A stretch of 64,000 nucleotides of DNA, from contig CM043799.1 in the NCBI GenBank assembly GCA_023974075.1, positions 3,294,428-3,358,427 of the forward strand. The letters are read 5' to 3'. The notes beneath the pieces were generated by a model. The model was not told the origin of the DNA. It did no database searches and saw only the letters and a list, made by a program, of their open reading frames with translations. The translations under genes were made by a program, and so were the position numbers. The DNA comes from Chaenocephalus aceratus. Its lineage: Eukaryota; Chordata; Actinopteri; Perciformes; Channichthyidae. Position 1 is the first letter of the stretch. Each line of letters starts with the position of its first letter. Below are positions 8,690 through 22,625 of this stretch, piece after piece.

Positions 8690-11600
8690 CTGTCAAACAC
8701 AAACACACCAACATAGTCTCAATATGAGAGTCAGGACAGTGTATATAATACATTATTCCAATACTAAAGTCCAATAGAGTGCTGCAGTGATGACATCTTT
8801 TTATAGGTTGACCCGATGGTTAGCATTGCAAGCGCTCCCACGATAACAATCAAAGGGGTTTTTCAATTCGATTTAAGAATATTGCTGAAATTTGCTCTGT
8901 GGTAGATTTTTATGATAATTACACAGTTACTTTTGTTCAGCAGGATAATCTCCACATATTAACACCACTTCTATAATATTTGAAGCATAAATACAGTTGC
9001 CAGAAATTAGCTTCAAACTAATCGTTTTGGCTTCGCATCACCACTGCTAAGCTAAAGGGGGCTAATGTTCGGTGGACTGTCAGTACTCTTATACTCTTAT
9101 ATAGGAGGCGTGTGGTGCAGTGCGTTGGTGTTCGGATCAGGGGGTCAAAGGTTCAAACCCCACTACAGTCAGCATGTCGTTGTGTCCCTGAGACACTTCA
9201 CTCCAAATTGCTCCTGTGGGGATTGCCCACAGTATTGAGTATGTAAGTCGCTTTGGATAAAAGCGTCTAACAAGTGACATGTAATGTAATGTAATATAGT
9301 AATGGTTGAAAAACCAACGTTGTTAAGACTCAGAAAATGTTCAGACATTCACCAGTGTTACTGAAAGATTTTTGGTTGTGGGACAAAACTAAATAATATT
9401 TTAAGCTTGTGTTAACCACAGACCTTATTTCACGCATCTAACAATAAACACATTAAACAAATTGTTGACTTCGAAACATGGGACAGGCAGTACATAAAGG
9501 CTAATGTAAACACCGACCATATTACGTCCAAAACAGTCGGGCATCATTTCTGGGTTTTAGGACACTTTCTTGCACCACTCTATGTTTAATAATTGTAATA
9601 ACATGTATAGGATGGAACTAGTGTATGTAAAATCAGTTTCTAAAAATAAATGTTTGGATAAAGTTACACTTATAAAGTGAGTCGATTCTCTGCTAGTCAA
9701 GATTAAAATGTAATACAGATGCAAGGGTGAAATAAGCTTGAATCCAGGGGACACATTCCCGATGCAATATCATGCTGTTGAAAACTGTACAAAGGAAGCT
9801 TTTTAAAAGTAGTATATGCAGGGGAACAAATTAATTGACTTTTAACCACTTTTTAAAACACAAAAGTTAAACTGATGGCCTATGCTATGCTAACCTAGCA
9901 GACTGAAGAAAGAAGAGTGAGTCAGATGGCTCAGTGGGGCGCAGTGTTCACCTTGGTGACGTCCATCTGATCGGTCCAGTCCATGTTGACGCTGTCCAGT
10001 TCGTTGCTGGCTTTGTATCTCTTCATAGTGACGGACACGTTGTAGTAGCAGTACAACATGATGGACAGAGGCAGTATGAAGTTCACAACAATCACAGCCA
10101 TGGTGTAAGAGATAAAGGAGCTGTGGAGGAAAAGCTAAGTTAGTTTTATCATCTGACCGACTTTGACTTGTAATAGAGTATCTTTAGACAATGATATTAA
10201 TACCTTTGCTTAAAAAGGGACCTATCATGCAAAAAGCACTTTTTGATGTCTTTTATACATAAATATGTGTCCCCGGTGCGTCGGGGAACTCACGCAGCGT
10301 CAGAAAATAAAACCCTTTCTCTTTTCCTCCGTACCCAAATCTTTTAAAAACGGGGGTACAACGAGCGGATAAAGATTTGCTTTCAAATCGGTGGCGGACC
10401 CACAGAGAGTTGCTATCAGAAACAATGCCTGTGTAGGTACCATATCTGCACAGCCTGTGGTTGCGGTCGGATAGTTTAAAAATCAGCTCCTAAGTTCTAA
10501 CCCTATCTCCTATTCCTTGACCTCTGAGTGAAACGTCACGGGGTTAAGGGATAGTGGATAGGAGAATTCAAAAGGATTTAGGAGGAGAGACTGCGGTACT
10601 TTAGAGAATCCGAATGCACTTTCACTATCCGACGTGTTTATGATGCGCCAGCGGACGTCATTATGTGCGTCTGCTGCTGTGGGGAAACTATGGAAACTAC
10701 TGTTTTCTATACAGCGGACTACAACATGGATGTTTAATAAGAACAACGGACTCATCTAGAGACTCTGCACCATGCTCTGATGCTGTTGCTTTGATTTATG
10801 AACGTGGACAACAGAGAAACATATTCTTCATGACCAAAGTTGGAATTGAAATAAAAAATGAAAGTGAAACTTCTGCTCGTCACCCTCTCCCTCCGGTCCA
10901 CATTAATACAAATGATCCATACGTATGATTGTATGAACTATGAAAATATCTTAAAATCAATACAAATGTATTCATTATAAACGTTAGTCCTTAACATCTA
11001 TCTCTGTGTATATCACCATTCAAACATCTTTTAAAAGTTGAACAAACCCCACACAGCTCAGAGAAATGTTGACTTTATTTGATCATTTCAGTAAAAACTA
11101 ACGTTCATATTTCTCTCTTTGATTATAATACTGATGAACGTTCAAACAAAGCACTTTGGAACACATCATAGCACAAAGTACAGCTCTGGTTAAAGTCACA
11201 AATGACATTCTAATAGCCTCAGACAAGGGACTTGTCTCTATTCTTGTTTTGCTCGATCTCAGTGCTGCATTTGATACTATGGACCATGATATCCTATTGC
11301 AAAGACTAGAGCACTTAGTTGGCATACAGGGAACTGCTTTAGGCTGGTTTAGGTCCTATCTATCTGAACGCTCTCAGTTTGTTCGTGTCAACGATGAATC
11401 TTCCACGCAAACCAAAGTTAGCCATGGAGTGCCACAGGGCTCAGTGCTCGGACCTATTCTGTTCACACTATATATGCTTCCGCTAGGCAATATTATAAGG
11501 AATCATTCTGTAAATTTCCACTGTTATGCGGATGATACTCAACTATATTTATCCATCAAGCCTGATGAAACCAATCACCTAAATAAAATTCAAGACTGCC

Positions 11601-14600
11601 TCAAGGACTTAAAAACGTGGATGACCTTACATTTTTTGATGTTAAACACGACCAAAACTGAAGTTATTGTACTCGGCCCAAAGAATCTACGAAACAAACT
11701 ATCTAAAGATATACTAGTTATGGATGGCATTAATTTGGCCTCCAGTGAGACTGTAAGGAATCTTGGTGTTATATTTGATCAGGATTTATTCTTTAACGCC
11801 CACATAAAATCAATCTCAAGGACCGCCTTCTTCCATCTACGCAACATTGAAAAAATTAGGCATATCTTGCCTCAAAATGATGCAGAGAAACTAATCCATG
11901 CATTTGTTACTTCAAGGCTGGATTATTGTAACTCTTTATTATCAGGGAGTACCAAGAAGTCAGTCAAGTCGCTTCAGCTGATTCAAAATGCTGCGGCTCG
12001 TGTACTAACCAGAGTTAGGAAAAGGGACCACATTACTCCTGTTCTGGCTGCCGTACACTGGCTCCCTATAGAACACAGGATATAATTTAAAATTCTTCTT
12101 CTCGCCTACAAAGCCCTTAATGGGCAGGCGCCATCTTACCTTAAAGAACTCATTATACCCTACTGTCCTATTAGGGCATTGCGTTCCAAGAATGCAGGGT
12201 TGTTGGTTGTTCCGAGAGTCTCTAAAAGTACAATGGGAGCCAGAGCCTTTTCTTATCAAGTTCCACATTTGTGGAATCAGCTTCCAGTTTGTGTTCGGGC
12301 GGCAGACACCCTATCCGTTTTTAAGAGTATGCTGAAGACCTTCCTTTTTGATAAAGCTTATAGTGATAAAATAAAATAATCTAATAAGAGTGCATTGACA
12401 TAGATACGTTGTGCATCTTCACCTACACATTTTAGTTCTTACTCTTTCACTTAAATCCTAAAAACTTAGATCTTATATTTAAAACTTTATCCAAACCTTT
12501 CCCCTCTATGACCTCTCGAGGTTTATTAGAGGGTAACAGGTTGCAGAGAACCCCTAGCCCGGCCGGGGAGTGTGGAACGTAGTCACTGACCCACTCCTAC
12601 CTCTGACAAATTCAGGTTCCAGTGGGGACCTTTCTCCCTGTGTGTGCCTCTCCACCTCTGTTTCCTACTTCTTACTTGCTACCCTTTTCCCTCAACCTAT
12701 CCTAAGGGAGTGCATGTATGTAGACATGTTAGTTTAGCTGCTATAGGCTTGGACTGTTGAGGGGGGCACCTTACTCCGTCTTTCTGTCTGTCTGTACCTG
12801 TGTTCTCTCATGTTCCGATTAACCCAGCTTCCCCCAAATCTCTTTTTTGTGTCTATATCTACGCCGGGATCCTGAGTCGAGGCTAATCCTGTTGCTGTGA
12901 TCGTGTGTCCTGGATCCTCTATCCTGAGTTCTGGATTAAGTTCTGGACTTCGAGTCGTGGCTGAACCTGTCTCTGCGGTCCTGCCTGACTCTCATCATAC
13001 TACTTCCCTGATGGCTTCCACAGGATTGCTGACATCCTCATGGATTAATCTTCTTATTATAGACACATGCATTTCCAAACATTTGGACTACCTATGTTGT
13101 AAATGTATTATCTTTTCGATTTACATACGGCATCTATTGCACGTCTGTCCATCCTGGGAGAGGGATCCCTCCTCTGTTGCTCTCCCTGAGGTTTCTCCCA
13201 TGTTCCCTTTAAACGTGGGTTTTCTCTGGAAGTGTTTCCTTGTACGATGTGAGGGTCTAAGGACAGAGGGTGTCGTATTGTCATACTGATATTCTGTACA
13301 CACTGTGAAGACCACTGACACAAATGTAACATTTGTGATATTGGGCTATATAAATAAACATTGATTGATTAATTGATTTGGCAACTTACCACATACGTTT
13401 TAAAATGCTTAATAAGCACCGTAACTTTCATGATATCATTTCTCGGTCATAATCGCTTGTTTCCGTGAACGGCCGACTGTTGTGTGACGCAAATGCTGCG
13501 GCTGCAAGGCATTGTGGGGCAGCATTTTCTCCTCTCCTTTCGGTTAGGGAGGTCCAGTGGTTCCTAAGCTAAAGGAGGTTATAAAGGATGTTTGAAACCT
13601 CCTTTCCTTTCATTTAGAAAATTTGAACGGCACTTATCATGGCTGCCACTGAGGGACTTCCGGGTCATTTCACTCAGTTAGGAAGGTTCTTAAGCTAAAT
13701 GGACTATTCCACTTCAGCCTGTTACTACCCGATATGCAGCTCTGCCCGACCTGCAGTGCGCATTTGCTAGATGGTCCGCCATATTGGACTACTCCGTACG
13801 GCAACCCAAGAAGGACACTTGACACTGTGGCTTTTGGCAAAGCTCAAAAAGAAAACTCGAGAGGGATGAGTTATTGTTATTACAACGTGACTTCACTATT
13901 ATTTAACAACTCCTTTTATTGGGTCCTTTTATTTGGGGTTAAGTACATTGTCAGAATAAGTGAGAAATGGATTTAACTTCATCCTCTGAACGTGTGTACT
14001 GTCTGTTCAAAAAACTGCAGGAACCCAGAACACAGACAAAAAAACATAACCCCCTTCACATCTCAACTATTGTAAATGTTACGGGTCCCCGATGTGACCA
14101 CAGTAGCAGTGATGATAACTGTATTAAGCAGGTGAAACAGGAGCTGTTGACAGGAAGTTGTTGTTGCTATGGAAACAACAGGACGGTATCTGATATCATA
14201 AAGACAGAGAAAGTAAAGAATAAAGTTTATGTTTAAATGTTAGCACCCCACGAAGAGGCACAAGCTCTTACGTTGAGTCTGGAGTTTCAATAAATTCTAA
14301 ATCATCAGTAAAGTCTACGAACATATTTCGGAGGGATATGCAACATATTAACTTTTAATGTTATGCATTTCAGTTCTTCAATAACATTACTTAATTAACA
14401 CTTAACTTTCCGGACACAGTTCCACTAATATTCACTGTCGATTGTTATTTTTTAATATTCTTTGCGGAATTTGGCCGTGTAAAATGTCCTCTTGGGTTGC
14501 CGTACAGCCAATGCGTGACGTCATTAGTAAGCGTAACGGACCCCGTGCTGATCTGGTAGGCCGTGCAGATATGGTACCTACACCAGAGTTCCCGTTAGCC

Positions 14601-17600
14601 GGTAATTACCGGACTACGACCGGCTGAAGACCGGCCAATCTAAATCTCTCCGGTCAAAGTGTCCGTTCAAAATCATTTCCGTTTAGCGCAATACCACATC
14701 AGTTGCGCAACTTGCGCAACTTATGTGACCGACAAGAAGAGTGTGTGACAGACAAGAATAGTCAATTCTAATGTCTAACACTTAATGTGGAGAAAGAGAT
14801 GTCCTGTATGGGTTGATTGTGCGTTGATCTGTTGGTAATGCCTCGGGGTTCCGGTGGGCATGTAAACAAATGCATAATGCTGCGCTATACTTTGTGGCCT
14901 CACCCGGTTGCATAGCGACGCTTATTGTTTAGGTGTCTTTTAATAAGCAGGTAGTCATATCATTAGCTAGAACTAGCTGGATCTGATCGATATGGACATA
15001 AACGCGAGTCTAATATGACGGGAGAGAGAGATCAGCTGCTGCTGACGAGACACGCAGCTCTGCATAATCACAGAACAAAACACACACCAGGTTAGAATAG
15101 CACACGTAGCTATTTTAATGACCTCTCAAACTACCGTAACTAGTTATAGATATGTTTAGTTTCACTGTCGGGACACATTACTGGATCCGCGAGCTGCATG
15201 ATACTGACGGTCAGGAGAGGGAGAGAGTGCTCCGTTTATTATTCCCGTGTTATTGTAAGTTACTGTACACTTTTGAATAATGTAGTTAATCTACTATAAT
15301 TAGTTTGTTTAATATCGAATCATCAATTGTTTTAAAGCTCAATAAATAACAAAGTAGACATTGCCGGTCACCCTTGAAAAAGAGATCTTTTGATCTCAAG
15401 GGGCTTTCACCTGGTTAAATAAAGGTTTAAAAAAACAAAAAAACAAAAAAAATTGACCAGCACTTTTCTCATTTTGTCCGGAAGATTTAAACTTTAACGG
15501 ACATGTTGACTGGCGAAAAAATATTCTAACAGGAACTCTGACCTACACCTGACGTGTTTTGGACGTAATCTCGTCTTTGTTTACATTAGCAAGCCTCACT
15601 AACACTCAGAGCTAACCTGAACTGGAGAGCACATGTGTTTAAAAAGCAGGAAATAAAAAGGAACTCACCTTGTGATAAACCCACAAGAGAAAAAGCATTT
15701 GAGCTCCATACTGTTTCAGAGATAATCTTTGATGTGGTTTAGAACAGGATGGCGTTTTATCACAGCATAATTTAACTTTATCTCCGGTAGAATTCTGATC
15801 AGGCATTAGCTCCGCCTCCTCTTTTTTTTCAAAGCTAAGGACCCACAATCCGCGTTTCTCTAACAGGGCTGCAAAAGAGGGGTATGAGCAGTATGAGGCA
15901 TGGCTACAATGGGTGATCTGTTTGGTATTTGAAGCAAACAACTTCACAGATATTGTTAGAGCCATTTTCCTTTTGTTATTATTGTCTGAAAGTTAGGCTT
16001 AATAATAATATAAATTAGATTAAACTCTTGATTATCAGGTATTTTTGTGAGTCACACTATGGTTTAAAATGTATTAATTTAAGGCTCACTACTTTGTTAT
16101 GATATGTGCGTCAGTATCACGGGCATGGGTATATGCCTATATAAGGTAGGTTGTTAGGACACAGCTGATGGTGATGAGACGGGAAAGCGAAAAAGTCTTT
16201 TGACCGTGTTCTTTATGTTCTTTTTGAGACTGATAACTTTATTTTACCATGAAGCGAATAAATGTGTCCTCCTGTTTGTATGTCGTCTGGACCATTGAAT
16301 AAAGCTCATCTAATTCAACAACGATCTCTGCTGAATTGTTTAGAAACAAAGAGAGGCGCGTCAAAACCCACAACCACGTCAGAGGTGGCTATTAAATGTA
16401 GACTATGATTAAAACGCCACCACAGACATGTTTTGTATAGGTATGGCCCAACAATGTATTTTTCCAATATAGCATAATAGGTCCACTTTAAGTAAGAGTA
16501 CTTATTTCAACGCTGGTTGCCTATCATAGCCTTGCATCCACCTGACCTCCTGTACATACACTTTATTCCCTCATTTTTCTTTCTGTTACGCTCCATTCCA
16601 TTCTGGTCTGTTTTGTTTTGCCTTGCCTGGATTAAACCTTATACACTTGTATCTTTTATTAACAGTGTTTGCCTCATTTGGGTCAACCTTCCCCAAATTC
16701 CATATTATACATATACATTTGTTTACTTCATTATAAACAACTATTTGCCTTGTTGCATTGGCTAAAGTGACATAGACTATTGCCAAGTTTGAAGATTTAG
16801 AAAGTAAAAAACAAAGAAAAAAGAACAATATAGTCAACAATACAAAATTCACTTTACTGCAATAAACAACATCACACACTATAATACTAGAGTAATTCTG
16901 AAACAAATATGTGCCTGTTATAACAGAAGAGTGTATGCCTGTTCATGGTGTTGTGTGACTGAGGCCCCTAATCAGATGATAATTCAAAGGGCTTACATTT
17001 AGACATTCTTTACATTTCAGCAGCCTAACCGTTAAATGTATATTTAGACCTTGTTTAAACCTTGTCTGGATGGAACCATTTTAACAGATTTATTATGAAA
17101 TATAGTTTTTCTCTTAAAAAGTTTAGTTATATGTTTATTTTGTGTGTATTAATGTACTGCCTTTTGGTCATCAGATTAAGTAGCCACAATTTGTATGGGT
17201 GAGATGCAATAATGTCATAACCCTAACGTTAAACCCTAAACCTAGCCCACAGTAGCAGCAGGAGTATTTGTGTCGTCATTGTTGGTGAGTAATTCTCCTG
17301 GTAGTATTAAAAGAAGAATGTCATGGGTAAAGTACTCAATACATTGTGCAGTGTAGTGAAACTCACGCATCATTGTTCCTCCAGTTGATGGTGCATGTGG
17401 CTCCGGTGGGGTCAGGGGCATAAGAAGCCCACCCCACCACCGGCATGGAGGACCAGAACACAGCATTGAGCCACGCTGCCAGAATAATTAGGTTGTATGA
17501 TTGCATCGTCATTTTCTGCCCTGGAGAGAGAAAGGACATTGATATCAACTCCAGGAATTATTAAAGAGCTGTTGAATAACTCTAAGATACTGCCAACTGA

Positions 17601-20600
17601 GTATGTGGAATTTGTTACAAAATGATATATGTGTTTGAGAGGTATTGCTGCTTGTAGCCTGCTTGATAACAGCGGATCCAAACAACGTTGTGCTCCTTCT
17701 GGTCTTGAGCATCACTCCCACCATGAGTTGCCTCCCTTAGCCCTGCTCATACAGAACCCAGCAGCCCAACTGGTCTTCACCCTCCCCAAGTTCTCCCACA
17801 CTACACAGTTTCTTCTCTCCCTTCACTGGATACCAGCAGCTGCCCTAAACCGCTTCAAGACACTTCAAGGTACTGGTCCACTGCACTGTGAATGGAACAG
17901 GCCCCTCCTACATTCAGGACATGGTTGAACCACAAACAAGGTTTGGTTTATTGACAGCTAATGTACTTGCATGACTCTTTGAGTTTGTATCATCATGGTT
18001 GATTGCACTTGTTGAAAGTTGCTTTGGAAGAAAGCATGTGCTAAATGCAATGTAATAACATCATTTTGATTCATAAGCCCACACAAACATTGAGGGAGAG
18101 AAAGCTGTACAAGTTTAACAGTCCAACACTTAATAATGATCCCATATCAATACACTACATATTGTGACCTAACACAATACTAATGCAATCCTTGATTCCT
18201 TGATTTTATGTTATTTATTATGTATTTTAGATGTTATTGATCTGTGTGAATCTTTGCTGTACTGTTTTTTTCACGCTTACCCTGTTGCTGCTTTGTACAA
18301 CTGAATTTCCCTCGGGGATTAATAAAGTTTCATCTTATCTTATCTTATCTTAAATGTCCTCCGCAATACATTGCTGGGTGGGACGTGTTTTGAAGGACTA
18401 CCGTTCCAGAAAATCTAAGGACAAAATGACAGACAGACATAGATTCCAATTTGACATTACTGCCAAACTATTGGATTGTTTTAGTTAGGTTTGCCTGATA
18501 AACACATGGATGTGTAAAGAGAACGGGATACAGCGTTGGAGGCAGGGACCCAGTTCATTCGCTGCTCAGTGGTGCATGAAGCCAAAATGGCCTGACTCTC
18601 AAGAGCAAAAGTACCCGGATCCTTCAAACCCCGACTCCCGCCTATTTCATGTCTATTTGGACATGAAATAGCGGTCATCAGATGAATGGAGTGGGAAATA
18701 ACTCTGTAGTCGGTTATTAGCACATTTTATTTAAGATCTAATCATTTTAATTAGGGTTTTTCAAATGTTCAGACAGTGTACTTTATTTAAAAAATGCCCC
18801 CACGGACCCGAGCTCGGGTCCGAAAATGCTATATATGTAGCAACAGTGCTATATCTGAAGTGTCATTCATGAAACTATTACTATTCCATACCCATCTGAC
18901 CGGAGGAAACTTGGCTAACTGACGATACGAAAAAAAAAAAAAAAGGGTTTTCGAAAAAGAAGTCTCACAAGAAGCCTCTGGCAAAACGGCAATTACTATT
19001 TCTGCTCATAACTCACAATAACGATCATTTATAATTCATACTTTCTGCACAAACAACACATTTTCTGAAAGCTGAGATTCCACAGATTCCATGGGTATAC
19101 ACCCCATCACTACAGGCACAACATTAACCGAGCTAGCTATGGAGTCAGATTTGGGTCAATATTCTAGCACATAAAACAAGCTACTCACGAGCGGAAAATG
19201 TGCTTTTACACGCGCATAAAAATGACCCCCGCGCGCAGATTAAACCCCCGCGAGCGGCTATGCGCTCGCTCGTGAGAGAGACAGCCCTCTTGCTCCCTCG
19301 CGGGAGTGTCAGCCTCACTCGCTCGCGGAGTCTGTCTAAGTGCGCGTGAAAAGTTTCTGGCACTTTGGGGCGGAGCCACTGGACTTTGATTGACAGCTGC
19401 AAGGAAGCCCGGAGTTGCCAGGTTTGATAAATGCCTGAACTACCAAGAGCCGAGGAGTGAGAGCTGCAAGATCAGTTGGACGAGATTGAATGGTAAAGTT
19501 GTCCATAAAAAACTATTATATTCGTAAAGTGTACAGCTAATATATATATTAATTAATTTGATATAAAACAATATATTTTTGAGTGGGCTGTATCTGTCGA
19601 AAACTGCTACTATGTCTGCTGTATGCACCTCCCTTACGAAATGAACTATACATGAACTAGTGTTACTATAGTATACTATAAGAGTTGTATAGTGTCTGAT
19701 AGTAAGTTTGTAGTGTTCTGTAGTATTTTTCAGCAGCTATTGTATTACTATAGTTTTTTCTGTAGTGCCATTTTATTAGCTATAGTAGCCCTATAATATT
19801 TCAATATACTCTGTATCTAGATCTTTGTAGTATTCCTATATTATTTTAAATAGTATAATATATAGTGTTTCTGTAGTTGTTTTTTAAACACACTATAGAA
19901 CACTCCTAATAGCATGATATTGTCATAGTGAATGCATATTATTACTATAGTGTTTGTAAAAGTATTACTATAGTGTTTTTGTTGGTGTTTCCGTATTAAG
20001 ACTATATTATTTTAAATAGTACTACTATAGTATAATATATGGTGTTTCTGTAGTTGTTTTTTGAACACACTATAGAACACTCCTATAGTAATAGTATGAT
20101 ATTGTCATAATGAATGCATATTATTACTATAGTGTTTGTAAAAGCATTGCACTCCTAGAATTAATGTCAATCAATCAATCAATGTTTATTTATATAGCCC
20201 AATATCACAAATGTTACATTTGTCTCAGTGGTCTTCACAGTGTGTATAGAATATCAGTATGACAACACGACACCCTCTGTCCTTAGACCCTCACATCGTA
20301 CAAGGAGAAACTTCCGGAGAAAACCCAGTTTAAAGGGAAAAATGGGAGAAACCTCACGGAGAGCAACAGAGGAGGGATCCCTCTCCCAGGACGGACAGAC
20401 GTGCAATAGATGCCGTGTGTAAATTGAAAAGATAATACATTTGCAACATAGGTAGTCCAAATGTAATTTTTTTATATCAAATGAATTGATATATATATAT
20501 TAGCTGTACACTTTACGAATATAATAGTTTTTTATGGACAACTTTACCATTCAATCTCGTCCAACTGATCTTGCAGCTGTCACTCCTCGGCTCTTGGTAG

Positions 20601-22594
20601 TTCAGGCATTTATCAAACCTGGCAACTCCGGGGTTCCTGGCAGCTGTCAATCAAAGTCCAGTGGCTCCGCCCCAAAGTGTCAGAAACTTTTCACCGCTAG
20701 AATATTGACCCAAATCTGACTCCATACAGAAGAGTAGGTCCAACGATTAACAGTCCGTGGCTTCAGCTGCGGGAGATGCAGTTTACGCATAGCTCCCCCT
20801 CCGCAGGCGTAACGTACTTACGTATTTTGAAACTGCCACTCGATTCGATTGGCTCTAACGATTCAAAAAAGGTGTCAATTGACCAATGGGTTCCAGAGAT
20901 AGGATCTTGCGTAAGTATAAATAAAGGCATTATAGCTGGTTTGCGCACACCTCACTCTTTTTACGCAGCATAGCATAGCATGTCCAGCATGTCCCAGCAT
21001 GTCCCATGTCCAGCATGTCCCGCAGCGACAGGAGAGCAGAGAACGGCAGATCGATCAGCGAAACAGCAGGATTTGTTTTCGTTGTCTTCATTGTAACAAT
21101 GGCAGCCAGAAAGAAGACTTTTTTGTCAGTCGAGGAGGCATTGGACATCGTATTTCAGGACTCTCCGTCGATCTCGTCACGCATAAAGGGGACAGTAATA
21201 ACTCTGATTATGAACCTCCGTCACCGGAAAGGTATGTAATCTCTCTGTTTGTATCTATTACTTATTTATTTGGTGTAAGAGTATTCATCTGTTTTTATCT
21301 TTTTGTTATTCATTTGGTGTAAGAGTGTATTCATCTATAGTAATTTCACACACGTGACAATAACACGACAGCATCCATCTTGTGATATAATGTTCTTTCA
21401 CACACTCAACAACAAACAAAGAAGATGGATGCCGTTTATTGTTCTTGTTGTTGAAATAAACAAGACATATACATGTTGAATTTAAAACGGTATTACATTT
21501 CATTTAGCTGATGCTTTTATCCAAAGCGACTTTCAATTATTACGTATTATATATATATACACACATGCATACATAATATGTATATACACAATATAAATAT
21601 ATGACAGACGGAATATTATTAAATATTGAAAAGATCATATGAACCCTGTCTCACATAATTTACACGGTATACATTTTGAGTGATATAATGTTATTTCACA
21701 CACTCAAAATTGATGTTCTGCTGTCGTTGTAGAGAAATGATTTCTGATTTGAGTTACAATTAATCTATTTGTTTTTTCCACATTTGTTTTCACAGTGAGG
21801 AAGATGATGAGGATATTTTTTACCCAAAAAATGCTTCTTGAATAGTGTGTTGCTAATTTTTTTTTAAATAAATCTGCTCCAGTTGGAGTCAAATGTTTCC
21901 TAAGTTTCCTAATTTGTATTGTGCAAGTAACATGCATCTCATGCACACACCACATAGACTAGGCAGAATTTCAGAAAATGTGCTTATTTAAAGTGCTGAA
22001 GGCATTTTGTGTTTATTTATGCTATACAACATTTCTAGGGGTATTAAGGGGTGCTGAATCCAAATCTGCTGTATATGAAGCTCAAAAATTTCTCAGAATG
22101 CCTCAAAATTGAGAAATCCAACATGGCCGCCACCGCCAGGCTGAAATCTATTTTAGTACATTACTTTTTGACTAAACAAGGTACAAACTAGAATTAAATG
22201 TGTTTTTATATGTTTTCACACATGGGGAATTGAATATACTGTCCTGATTTTAGATCAAATGTGAATAATCAGCTTGAAATCATACATGTATGGCGAAAAA
22301 GGTGGTCATTAGTGATAAATAAGTTGTCAGACTCAACCAGGGCTTGCTTAGAAAGTGTATTAATAAAACAATTATTTGGCCACCAAACCATAACGTAAAC
22401 ATGACACAATTAGGCCTACAGTGGAGCAACAGTACCGTCAACAAAGCCCTATAGATGCTTTTATTTGCTCCAATACAGTAAGAACATACTGTATGGGTGG
22501 CATTGGCAACTCAATAAGAATACAAATCATACTGAAATGGTAACAACCTCATTCAAGTATCTCATAAAACACCACCATATATCAATGATTACAA

Positions 22595-22625
<31 letters not shown>

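Larger units (their letters stand above)
10459..13719 (+). mobile_element. 1-kb non-autonomous element, copy A, split by an L2 LINE
   Basis: The element runs 10459-11159 and 13382-13719. Its ends are imperfect inverted repeats (GGTTGCGGTCGGATAGT on the left, inverse of GGCTGAAGTGGAATAGT on the right), flanked by a 3-bp direct repeat TGT (10456-10458 and 13720-13722). The short open frame it carries recurs, degenerate, in the other copies and shows no known domain, so this is best seen as a non-autonomous DNA transposon. The end sequence and 3-bp duplication point to PIF/Harbinger-like or CACTA-like machinery, but the superfamily is not proven. Confidence 0.8.
19139..20725. repeat. Foldback element with AT-rich core
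   Basis: Outer ends are inverse copies: TGGAGTCAGATTTGGGTCAA at 19,139 and its inverse ending at 20,725. The inner arms, 19,350-19,570 and 20,466-20,690, match closely (GTAAAGTTGTCCATAAAAAA and its inverse). The left arm has about 175 additional bases (19,170-19,345). The core is AT-rich with a tandem duplication, and an L2 3' fragment is inserted beside the right arm. Confidence 0.82.

Noticed and set aside
9104..9180. A functional tRNA gene
   Set aside because: Box A and B-like sequences are present but no cloverleaf forms, and the sequence continues as a SINE with a second copy at 55.3 kb.
10665..10928. Open frame recurring in copies A, B, E and G, with SSRDSAPCSD and RHPLPPVHINTND
   Set aside because: It recurs only because the 1-kb element recurs; it is short, degenerate between copies, has no known domain and is read on either strand.
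20228..20422. Open frame with RPSHRTRRNFRRKPSLKG as a peptide gene
   Set aside because: It lies in the inverted 3' untranslated part of an L2 LINE, and the same frame recurs at 13.1-13.3 kb.
19139..20725. A hairpin RNA gene
   Set aside because: The arms are 220 bp or longer with inserted transposons, typical of a foldback element; nothing indicates precursor processing.
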